Part shown: positions 40,135-51,000 of the stretch, piece by piece
How positions within the stretch are numbered: the stretch's first letter is position 1
Layout of the letters: each line of letters starts with the position of its first letter
Source: Mesostigma viride
Lineage: Eukaryota > Streptophyta > Mesostigmatophyceae > Mesostigmatales > Mesostigmataceae
NCBI GenBank assembly: GCA_009746045.1
Contig: RPFO01000175.1
Span: forward strand, 4,997,414 to 5,061,413
Reading direction: 5' to 3'
DNA length: 64,000 bases
Made by a program: the position numbers and the translations under genes
Notes under the pieces: model-generated
Seen by the model: only the letters and a program-made list of their open reading frames with translations
The model's database searches: none
What the model was told of the DNA's origin: nothing

Positions 40135-40727
40135 GAATTTGCTCCATTTGTGGCGATCGTGGCATGGTTTCTTGGGCTCAGGCGAGGCGCTTGGCGAGGG
40201 TTTGGCGGGTAAGCCTGGCGGCTGAACAATGGCGAGGGCGAGAGGGTTGGGCTGCCAGGGCGCTGGGAAGCTGTGCCAGCTCCTTTTCCAGCCCTCGTTT
40301 TGCTTTGGTAGTCGTCATAGCTGGTCACGTGCGTAACTTTGTCTATACTGCGTGGCAGCCGTAACCGTTTATACTGGCAAGTGCGTCTTAGAAAGGCGCA
40401 TCGAATGCAAGTGGTCTGACCGAATTTGGGGCTCAGACGCAAAAGATCTGAACTCCGCCGTCAGCCATACCGCCGTCAGCCATTTTCGTGAAGAGATTTA
40501 TTGTACATACTCACGACAACAAGTACTTCCTAAGCTCGTCGGCAAGTGAGTCTGGGGTTCAGTACAATGGCTACCATGATGGTCGCAGGGTGTGCCTTAG
40601 GTTGCGGGCACCCCATTTTAGGCGCACAACTAGGTGTTTGGCTATTTGTGGCATACCTGGGTTAACTTAACTCGTATATGGAAATAAAAAACACCCATTT
40701 CACCGGGAAAAATATGTGCTACATATC

Positions 40728-40800
40728 AAGGAGACAACCAACGCAGTATATCAAGGAGACAACCACCGCAGGCCAGAAATCGGGAGAATCGCATTATATG
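40728..40800 (+). repeat. dispersed ~95-bp element, doubled start
   Basis: ATATCAAGGAGACAACCAAC is immediately followed by a second ATATCAAGGAGACAACCACC, GCAGGCCAGAAATCGGGAGA. Another partial copy lies at 43772-43800 beyond the tandem TIR units. Confidence 0.78.
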
Positions 40801-40841
40801 CGCGACATATACTCCCAATGGAGTTATATGTTCCAATTCAA

Positions 40842-41046
40842 TTCATGAATTCAATTCAATTCAATTCAATTCAATTCAATTCAATTCAATTCAATTCAAT
40901 TCAATTCAATTCAATTCAATTCAATTCAATTCAATTCAATTCAATTCAATTCAATTCAATTCAATTCAATTTGACAATTCAATTCAATTCAATTCAATTC
41001 AATTCAATTCAATTCAATTCAATTCAATTCAATTCAATTCAATTCA
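40842..41046. repeat. pentanucleotide array (ATTCA)n
   Basis: About 40 copies of ATTCA with one interruption (TTTGACA near 40970). It borders the tandem TIR units on their left. Confidence 0.97.
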
Positions 41047-41117
41047 GTCGGGGTAAAATTGTCATGGCTCTTTTTTAGCAAATTTAGCAAATTAGCAAAT
41101 TAGCGGAAGGCGGGGGC

Positions 41118-41726
41118 CGAGATTAATTAAGAGGTACCTTGAAATTAAATAAGACGCACACCTCTATCGAGATATATGTTCGGAGGCGAATTTCTATTGG
41201 CGTTAATTTGTAGTATTGTACGAAAACATGTCAAGGGTGACGGAAAGAAGGACTTATGTTCCAATTCAATTCAATGCACGACGGTATTGGACGGAGTTCC
41301 CGGTCTGGCAAGCGGATTTTGGATCTCACGTTCAGAAAAGGGCTTGGGTACACGACGCGGCGCGACGTACGTTGTAAAATGGCTCGCAGAAAAGGAACCG
41401 TGGCGACTATTTGGCGCCGCGTCGGTCTTGACGTTGTTTGCTCCGTTGGATCTGCATCTACGGCGTTCGTGGGTTGTTTCGAAACCCGGTCGATGAGATT
41501 TTACGGAGAAGTAGGGTATATAAGTGATCTTTATTGTTTTCTTGATATAAGTGATCCTTTTTTGACCAAGCGGTGAACTGAATGTAGAAGTCGGAATAAA
41601 TTATACGGTCTGACACGTTGTCGTACTATACTACAACTTAACGCCAATAGAAATTCGCCTCCAAAAATATATCTGGATAGAGGCATGCCTCTTATTTAAT
41701 TTCAAGGTACCTCTTATTTAATCTCG
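41118..41726. mobile_element. 610-bp TIR element, unit A
   Basis: Inverted repeats of about 88 bp, 41118-41206 and 41638-41726 (CGAGATTAATTAAGAGGTAC outer, GGAGGCGAATTTCTATTGGC inner). The 133-aa frame seen in units B and C (start MFGGEF) is broken here by loss of one A in the internal AATTC run, which shifts the frame after KKDLCS. Confidence 0.85.
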
Positions 41727-41952
41727 GGCGGCGCCCTCCGGGAGTCGGGGTAAAATTGGTTAATTTGTAAACTGGGGACAACCTAGTCAGTAAAAAAAAG
41801 TCTAAACTAGTCGGGGTAAAATGGGCTCTTTTTTAGCAAATTTAGCAAATTAGCAAATTAGCGGAAGGCGGGGTAAACTAGTCGGGGTAAAGGTAAAATT
41901 GGCTCTTTTTTAGCAAATTTAGCAAATTAGCAAATTAGCGGAAGGCGGGGGC

Positions 41953-42562
41953 CGAGATTAATTAAGAGGTACCTTGAAATTAAATAAGACGCATACCTCT
42001 ATCGAGATATATGTTCGGAGGCGAATTTCTATTGGCGTTAATTTGTAGTATTGTACGAAAACATGTCAAGGGTGACGGAAAGAAGGACTTATGTTCCAAA
42101 TTCAATTCAATGCACGACGGTATTGGACGGAGTTCCCGGTCTGGCAAGCGGATTTTGGATCTCACGTTCAGAAAAGGGCTTGGGTACACGACGCGGCGCG
42201 ACGTACGCTGTAAAATGGCTCGCAGAAAAGGAACCGTGGCGACTATTTGGCGCCGCGTCGGTCTTGACGTTGTTTGCTCCGTTGGATCTGCATCTACGGC
42301 GTTCGTGGGTTGTTTCGAAACCCGGTCGATGAGATTTTACGGAGAAGTAGGGTATATAAGTGATCTTTATTGTTTTCTTGATATAAGTGATCCTTTTTTG
42401 ACCAAGCGGTGAACTGAATGTAGAAGTCGGAATAAATTATACGGTCGGACACGTTGTCGTACTATTCTACAACTTAATGCCAATAGAAATTCGCCTCCAA
42501 AAATATATCTGGATAGAGGTATGCCTCTTATTTAATTTCAAGGTACCTCTTATTTAATCTCG
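41953..42562. mobile_element. 610-bp TIR element, unit B with 133-aa frame
   Basis: Same inverted repeats as unit A. The frame 42011-42412 (+) encodes a basic 133-aa product (MFGGEF..., GKRILDLTFRKGLGYTTRRD, FDISDPFLTKR-like end). It has no family I recognise. GGGTATATAAG is near its 3' end. The unit and its 148-bp spacer repeat with a 758-bp period. Confidence 0.85.
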
Positions 42563-42710
42563 GGCGGCGCCCTCCGGGAGTCGGGGTAAAATTGGTTAAT
42601 TTGTAAACTGGGGACAACCTAGTCAGTAAAAAAAAGTCTGGGGAGTCGGTTTAAAATTGGCTCTTTTTTAGCAAATTTAGCAAATTAGCAAATTAGCGGA
42701 AGGCGGGGGC

Positions 42711-43320
42711 CGAGATTAATTAAGAGGTACCTTGAAATTAAATAAGACGCATACCTCTATCGAGATATATGTTCGGAGGCGAACTTCTATTGGCGTTAAT
42801 TTGTAGTATTGTACGAAAACATGTCAAGGGTGACGGAAAGAAGGACTTATGTTCCAAATTCAATTCAATGCACGACGGTATTGGACGGAGTTCCCGGTCT
42901 GGCAAGCGGATTTTGGATCTCACGTTCAGAAAAGGGCTTGGGTACACGACGCGGCGCGACGTACGCTGTAAAATGGCTCGCAGAAAAGGAACCGTGGCGA
43001 CTATTTGGCGCCGCGTCGGTCTTGACGTTGTTTGCTCCGTTGGATCTGCATCTACGGCGTTCGTGGGTTGTTTCGAAACCCGGTCGATGAGATTTTACGG
43101 AGAAGTAGGGTATATAAGTGATCTTTATTGTTTTCTTGATATAAGTGATCCTTTTTTGACCAAGCGGTGAACTGAATGTAGAAGTCGGAATAAATTATAC
43201 GGTCGGACACGTTGTCGTACTATACTACAACTTAATGCCAATAGAAATTCGCCTCCAAAAATATATCTGGATAGAGGTATGCCTCTTATTTAATTTCAAG
43301 GTACCTCTTATTTAATCTCG
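42711..43320. mobile_element. 610-bp TIR element, unit C with 133-aa frame
   Basis: Nearly identical to unit B. The frame 42769-43170 (+) differs at the fourth-to-seventh residues only by Phe to Leu (GGEFLL to GGELLL). The head-to-tail arrangement with the shared spacer points to tandem duplication after insertion, not separate insertions. Confidence 0.85.
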
Positions 43321-43395
43321 GGCGGCGCCCTCCGGGAGTCGGGGTAAAATTGGTTAATTTGTAAACTGGGGACAACCTAGTCAGTAAAAAAAAAT

Positions 43396-43624
43396 CAATT
43401 CAATTCAATTCAATTCAATTCAATTCAATTCAATTCAAAAAAATCAATTCAATTCAATTCAATTCAATTCAATTCAATTCAATTCAATTCAATTCAATTC
43501 AATTCAATTCAATTCAATTCAATTCAATTCAATTCAATTCAATTCAATTCAATTCAATTCAATTCAATTCAATTCAATTCAATTCAATTCAATTCAATTC
43601 AATTCAATTCAATTCAATTCAATT
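43396..43624. repeat. pentanucleotide array (ATTCA)n
   Basis: About 45 copies of ATTCA with a short AAAAAA interruption near 43437. It borders the tandem TIR units on their right and matches the array at 40842-41046. Confidence 0.97.
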
Positions 43625-44730
43625 CCACGCGCCTTTTTCAGTATGATACATCATGGTGGTGCAGGTGCACTTAATTGTGCACCCAGATCGAGCAGGTGTA
43701 CTTTATACACCCTACCCTTGCTGGAAGTAGCCCAGAATGTATTGAAAGCCATAATTATGCCCCTTCTCAGGGATATCAAGGAGACAACCAGCGCAGGCAG
43801 GGATATGTGCTACATGTACTCCCAACGGAGATATGTTCCAAATTAATTTAAATTGAGTACTAAGCTAATCTCATTAGAAAAAAAATAATTACACGAAAGT
43901 TACATTTGAATATTGTCTGCATCACCGCATCCAGAATTGTTTGGCTAACACAGCTTACGAGGCGACAATGTGGACACTAGATTATTTATGGCTAGCCTAG
44001 TCCTGAAGTACATGCCAAACGGCAGCATTTTATGTAGTAGTATATGTTTATTGTTTGCACGAGATAATTGGACCACTCGATGACATAAGGAAGGGCTTCG
44101 ATGGCACCTCGTGCCATCTCGAAAACTTGTCTGTCTCGATATCCAGCCAGATTTTCTTGGTTTCAGCAGGTCCACCCTACCTGCGGGCAACAAGCAAGTT
44201 GCATGCAGCTTACGGTCAATATTCCCAATGTCCATGCGAGTCAGTAGGCAGTCCCTGAGCTTTCAGTGCCGGCTGCATCACCAGATGATTGCTGGCCATG
44301 TGTAGCAGGTTGTCTCCGTGATGTATAGCAGGTCAACTTGGATAGTTGTCGGGAGTTGTGTGCTGAGCTCCCATGTGCGGTTTGCGCCATGAAACTACCC
44401 CCACCTTTTCTTCAGGGACCTTGCAAGTCTGACACTCTTGAGCAGCAAATTGACATCTCGCATGCCCTGGCCGCATCATGCACGCGTTTGCGCCTGTGTT
44501 CTCCGCGCTATGTGCTGGCAACTGCAAGAGCCACATTAGGCTTGCAAGGGTCGGCCGGCACCACTTGCCGGGCGGCCAAGCAACACAGCGACAAGCGACT
44601 TGCTTGTCATGGACACAAGCAGACCAGTAGGCTACCCAAAACCCAAGAGACCGTGACGGAGAGCGATGCGCCCGTGTGGTCCCACCCCAGTGCCCATCCC
44701 CACAGCCTCTTGTAATACATGACAGCCTCT
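43625..44730. other. intergenic, no gene seen
   Basis: Contains partial copies of the dispersed ~95-bp element at 43772-43800 and, on the minus strand, at about 44307-44328. Short open frames on both strands show no family features. Confidence 0.45.
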
Positions 44731-44734
44731 GCTA

Positions 44735-45000
44735 ATACGTTTCATCGTCACTATCATCATCGTTTGCCTTCGTCACTATCCTTCGTCACTATCATCATCG
44801 GTAATACATGTCATCGTCGCTGTCATCATCGTCACTATCATCATCGTATGCCGTCGTCACTATCATCATCGGTAATACATGTCATCGTCGCTGTCATCAT
44901 CGTCACTATCATCATCGTATGCCGTCATCACTATCATCATCGGTAATACATGTCATCGTCGCTGTCATCATCGTCACTATCATCATCATCCTCATACCCG
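44735..45000 (-). repeat. ~72-bp repeats spanning the 3' coding end and stop of the RBR gene
   Basis: The block GGTAATACATGTCATCGTCG, CTGTCATCATCGTCACTATC is present three times (near 44801, 44870, 44941). The copy nearest the gene encodes the acidic tail DSDDDMYYR and the stop TGA (44937-44939). Two further copies lie past the stop. Confidence 0.88.
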
Positions 45001-48000
45001 ACCCCGTGCGCCACGGCACCGTGACCAACCCCATCCTCGTCCTCACTCTCGCCCTCATCATCGTCATCATCATCATCCTCGTCCTCATCATCCTCATCCT
45101 CATCATCCTCGTCCTCATCATGACCACCTCCAAAACCTCTCCCTTCACCCCCATCCTCATCATCATCCCCATCATCCTCTTCCCCACCACTATCATCGCC
45201 GCTGTTGTCAACGTCCACGGCCACCTGCCTACGCCCCCGCGGCCCATCCTCCGGTCTTAACCTGGCCAGGTCGGGCCCGATCGGCCTCCGCGCCAGCCCA
45301 GGGTCTCTGCCCGCCGCCGCCTCGACGCTCTCCTTCTGGAGCCGGGCCAGCTCGGCCTCCTCGGCCCGCCGGTTGTCCTGCCACAGCAGGCAGCGCTGGC
45401 ACTCACGGCAACTCGTCTGGCCAGGGTCGAGCACATGCTGGCAAAAGTGCGCGTAGCCCACGTTCTTGGGGATGCCGCTGCGGCACACGTAGCAGGTCCA
45501 CGCGCCGCAGCGACACGTTATCTTATTGCAGCCTTCCTCTTTCACGATCTTCGTCTTGCAGGCGGAGCACTCGCGCACCATCTTGCGCGTCATGAGCTGA
45601 AGGGGGGAGGGGGAGGAATGGGGGGTGGGCGGGCGGAAAAGGGGGGTAGGAAAGTGGGGGTTGGGGGGGGGGGGGGTAGTCGAGGTCAAGGGGAGGGTCG
45701 GGAAAAAGTCCGGGTGGCAAGTCCAGGAACAGTGGTGGAAGTGTTGAGTATAAATCCTCACAAAATGTAATTACTACTAGTGTTCAATGAATGCATCAAT
45801 ACATTTCATTGAGTATAAATCCTCACAAAATGTCATTACTACTAGTGTTCAATGAATGCATCAATACATTTCATGTATGACTTCTAAATGAATTTATTAC
45901 ATTAGTGAAAAGAGAAATTCCAAACATGTCCACCCCCTACCATGAAACAGGCTAGCCAAGAGAACTAACAAACTGATTTCCCGGCTGATAGAATGTGCGC
46001 TTACGCCTTACAGCGCCTGGAGGATAAGGCGGCAACAGATTACGAGGCCAGGGAGAGAAGCATGAGAAACTATAGCTCGCGCAACACAGATGACTTGATA
46101 CAAAATCCAGGAACGCTGTAACACAGCAGAGCACCAGCCGGATTCTTACCTATGTGTTCCTGGGCATCCGGCTTTTGCGGCATCACGACATCACCTCTTC
46201 CCCCTTGCGAAGAAACAAAACAGCTTCAAAGAATGTGGTTGACTAGTAGATGCCGGAGTACCCTATCCTACGCACCGCAAATGTCCGGCAGAGCCATGCA
46301 CGGCGGAGACCAGCTGGCAGCTCGTGCCACTGTTGGCTGCCATCTAGGCGTGAGCGTACCTCGTCTACGGGAACAAACGATGGCATGCCTGCTCTACGAA
46401 CGGCATTGACGGCATGCCTCTTCTCAATAGCCAAAGGGTGTCATACCTCTACTGTCAACATAGATGATGGCATACCTCTCTTAGATAACCCAAGGACGGG
46501 ATGCCTCATTTATAGTGTTATAAAGCTGAAGAATGCTATCAAGATGAATAATGGCGTACCTTCTCTGTGAACAAGGCAAAGTATCGCATACCTCCTCTAT
46601 GCTGTGGCGGACGCTCGCCTGATCCTTCTTCTCGACCTCGTCACACCGCAGGGGTATGTGCGCCTCTTCGCCGCAACCCTTGCAGGTTTGCTGGCCACCC
46701 ATGCCGCCACGTGCAGGCATAGGCACGCGCACACGCACACGGACGCAGATACACACATGCACAAATGTGCACATATGACCGCACACAAGGTTCCGTGCAT
46801 ACCCAATGGGGTTCAGCGTATGCCATTGTAGCGCACACGTTCACACATCTGCACAACCTCAACCGCATCCACGCAAATGGGTCACCCGCTGTCTCCCCCA
46901 TTTCCCATCATAGCCAGTATCCCAACTGCAGCAGGCAGACATGGAGCAGGCGCTGGACATAGTGCATCCGCAACTCCCCAAGGGGAGCGCGTGACTTGTT
47001 AATGAATTCGTTGAATCAGGGAAAAGGACTGGGCAGGATCAGGCAGGTCAGGTGGATGGAGGAACCTGCTGGTGGAGGCAACTACTACGACACTATTAAG
47101 AACGCGGCCAGAGGCTTCCGTTGGATCGGCGACCAGCAATACGAAGTTCTTACGAATTTTTTTATCGTCTCGAGTTTTTCATGTTCTGTCGTACGAGGTT
47201 ATGGAGTTTCCTTGCGGACTAGTTTAGTGGCCATCTTTGCACGGAACATCGACCTGGTAGCCATGGCGGATCATGCAGTATGCGGCTATGGCGGCCTTTG
47301 CCTGTAGAGCATCAGTATGTGTGCGATATGAAGGTCCCGGCCAGCGGAATCCGGTTAGGGCATGAACGAGCCAGGTACGACAACGTATTTGCGTGTTGTT
47401 TGTAGCGGAATACGTCTCCCATGCATTAGAAATGACGATTTTATGCATGCATATTTCAGCAATGTTCCATGCCTGTTGTAAAGAGTGGTGTTAGCCCTGA
47501 AAGTGCCCAGTTTGTGGCATTTCTTTGGAGTATACCACTCCGTCAGCGCAGGTAGGCAACGTGTCTGTACTCCAGCACTTTTGGCAGCCTTTGATAGCGT
47601 GTTATAATGCATTATTGTGTTGCATGTCATAGATAGCTGTTTACATGCGCATAACCCACACACATGTATGAGCACGTTTTATAGGGGTAACGGGTTATCC
47701 GGGTGGTCTGACCCAAGGAAACCACCATTGGACTATCCAACTATGTTGTCCAATGTTGGTAGTGAGATTCCCTACCCTCCCTGGGAAGTTAGGGGGGGGG
47801 TAGACTTTTCCTTGGGCAAAAAAGATCGTCTTTTGGCCAAGTTTGACTGGAGCTATCATCCAAATGCTTCGATAAAGCCAAGGTATTATTGCATATTCTG
47901 AAAGCCCTTGAAGTGTAGATACTCCTAGCATCTTGGTTTGGGGTATTTGGAGTTGTGGCATGTGAGCTATGATTTTTTTCATTTTCAGGGGTATGAAAGT

Positions 48001-51000
48001 GCCAGAAATGGGTCAGCGGACTATGGGTCAAATTTAATACAAAGCTACCATATGAGTGAGTGAGTGCCTAATTCACCACAAATCAAACTATCAATGGACT
48101 CTCCTATGTTTTGCGCACCCGCCCACGCCCCCTGATTGTGCGCGCCTTCTTCTTCCCTCTCGCCTTGCTGGCCCTCATCTCCCTTACCGCCTACCCCGCC
48201 GGCGCCGGGGCGGGACGAGAAGCCCGGGACGATGCCTCCCAATTTTAAGACATCCTCTCCAGCAACTGACCACCCTCGCCAATGGATAGGCTACTAGTCC
48301 AAAAAAACATGTCCAACCAGCCAGAAACCAGCCCCGTCCGGTGAAGGCGGATAGCCTTCTGCCCCCGGCCTCGGAGGAGCCTATCCAAACTCTCCAGCCA
48401 TTACCGCGCCCCCGCACCAGCTGCCCAACACGCCCGCCACGTATGTCCACGCACTGCGACGCACTGCCACCAACGCCCACGAACGCCGCCAACTGCCGTG
48501 ACGACCGGGGGGGACGAGAGGTGGCCCTCGCGAAGCCTAGACCCGTGCAGCCCATGTTTCACAGTTGCCCCTGCCTTCACACTTGGTCTGCTAGTCCGAC
48601 CTTCCTACAAGTGGCCCACCCCAGCCCACCTTTCTTGCAGCTGACCCGCTGATCCTGTCTTCACGCAGATAACCCACCCAGCAAGCCTTCCTACAGTCGG
48701 CCCACTCAGCCCACTTCCTCAACTTTGGTCCATCCAAAGCATCCAAAGCCTGGGTCCAGGCCATTGGTCCATCCAAACCTCCTTAACTTTGATCCAGGCA
48801 TCCTTGCTGCTGTTAACCCACTCAGCCCACCACGCTGCACTTTCAGCCCACATTACAGTGCCCTCAACATTACCTTGTTGCAGTTTGGGCAGTCGAGGAT
48901 AGACGAACCCTCCGGCAGCTCTGCCGCATACTCGCACGCGTGGCAATTTGTCAGCCCCGGCAGCTGCGCGCGCTGCACGCTGTCCGCCACGCACTTGCGC
49001 TCGAACTTTTCCAACAGGCCGGGGGGCAATGCCGCTTGCAGCTGTAGTCGCCCATGCACACACACACGCACACACGCACACACGCACACACGCACACACA
49101 CACGAAGGCATGAGCAAGCGTGCACAGGGGAGGTAATCAAGTGGTGGTGAAAAGTCGCACGCGCTTGAGAGGCTTCAGCCGGCAGCGCCGCGCGCAGATG
49201 TGCTCGTCCACTCATGCACAAGGCGTGCAGGTATGTACGCAAGTACTCCCCCTCACACGCACAAGGGCACCAGCCCAAACATGCACACGGGCACATACCC
49301 CCACGCGCACGAAGGCATGAGCCCATACACTCACATGGGCATGCGACTACACACGCACAAGGGCACGCGCCCACGCACGCACAAGGGTGACACGGGCATG
49401 TGGGCAGGGGTTTGAGGCGCAGGCTGTTGAGAAGGTACGCCGCTTGTGGCTCAGGACGACACACGCTATGCCGGTTTCACATGCAGCCCCGTCAGGAGCT
49501 CGAACCCGCAGGCACATGGGCACGGAAAAGGGTTTGCAGGAATAAATTAAGGACGGATCAAAGTTTAGGTGCAGAGTTCAGCATAGAAGAAGACTTCAGC
49601 CGTGTTTTTAAACCACCATGGGCTCACTATGGACCTCCCCTCCACATCTTTGACACGGTTGATTCATCCCCGGAACTGAGGTGTGTGACGGGGCAGGGTG
49701 GGGGGTCGGGAAACAAGCAATTTCCTCACCTTGCCTGCACAGCCAGCACCCTTGCGGAGCATGGTCAGGGGTGTACGGCCAATAAGATATTGCATATTTA
49801 CTTAGTAATATCGCTTACTATTTAGCTTGACGACCGGCTTATGCCCTCCCCTGCACAAAGAAAAGGAGGGCGAGGTAGTTAACTCTTAGAGTAAGCGGAG
49901 GCTGGTTTGGCGCTCGCATCTACAGGCATACCACCTTCCACGCCGGGCGCATGACACCCCCCTGCGCCCCTCACCTGGGACTCAGGGATAAGTGCCTCGC
50001 AGCCGTCGGTGGACCTGCAGGGCAGCCCACGCTCCGCGCGCGTAGTGCCGAACAAGACTTCCTGTGGTGGGTGGTGGGTGGAGTGAGGGATGGGTGTGGG
50101 TGGGGGGTGAGGGAGATGTGGAGGGAGCAAAAAAAAAAAAAGTTCCTATTAGTCCATGCTAATTCGATATTCGGTCACATACTGCGCCCAGCATGTGCTG
50201 AACAAGACGCCCTGTGGGTGGGTGGGTGGGTGGGTCGGTGGGCGGGCGGGCGGGCGGGCGGGCGGGCGGGCGGGCGGGCGGGCGGGCGGCGGGCGGGCGG
50301 GCGGGCGGGCGGGCGGGCGGCGGGCGGGCGGGCGGGCGGGCGGGCGGCGGGCGGGCGGCGGGCGGGCGGGCGGGCGGGCGGGCGGCGGCGGGCGGGCGGG
50401 CGGGCGGGCGGGCGGGCGGGCCGGCGGGCGGCGCGGGCGGGCGGGCGGGCGGGCGGGCGGGTGGGTGGGTGGGTGGGTGGGTGGGTGCGTGGGTGGGGGA
50501 AGCACGATACCAAGGTCTGCAACAAATGTTTCGTCTACTACTATTAAAGGTTTCGTCCACTACTACGAGCATGAGCAGTGCCGAACAAAACGCCCTGTGG
50601 ATGTGTGTGCGTGTGTGCGTGTGTGTTTGTGTGTGTGCGTGTGTGCGTGTGTGCGTGAGTGTGTGCGTGCGTGTTTGTGTGTGTGTTTGTGCATGTGTGT
50701 TTGTGTGCGTGTGTGTGTTTGTGTGTGTCGGTGGTGGGAGAACGCATCTGCGTGGGGAGGAGGGGGAGGATAATGTCAAAAGTCATTCAGCACAAGACTT
50801 TGTCACATTACGACCGGCCATCACCCATGGATTGGATGGACTGGTCGCACCTCCACGAATCTCTTGACGCAATCCCTGCAGAACAGGTGCGCCTGCTGGC
50901 ACTGCACCATCAGCTGGATGGGGTAGTCTCCGTAACAGCACCTGCTTTTGAGGCCGGGCGGGTCCAGAACAGACGGACCATGCAAACAAGGGGGAGGGTG

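Noticed and set aside
41118-43320. LTR retrotransposon suggested by long repeats
   Set aside because: The terminal repeats are inverted, not direct. The direct repetition is whole-unit tandem duplication, and no gag or pol sense is present.
50149-50867. Gly/Arg-rich and Pro/Ala-rich frames over 100 aa
   Set aside because: Produced by the GGGC array and neighbouring GT tracts within an RBR intron, and overlapping on both strands.
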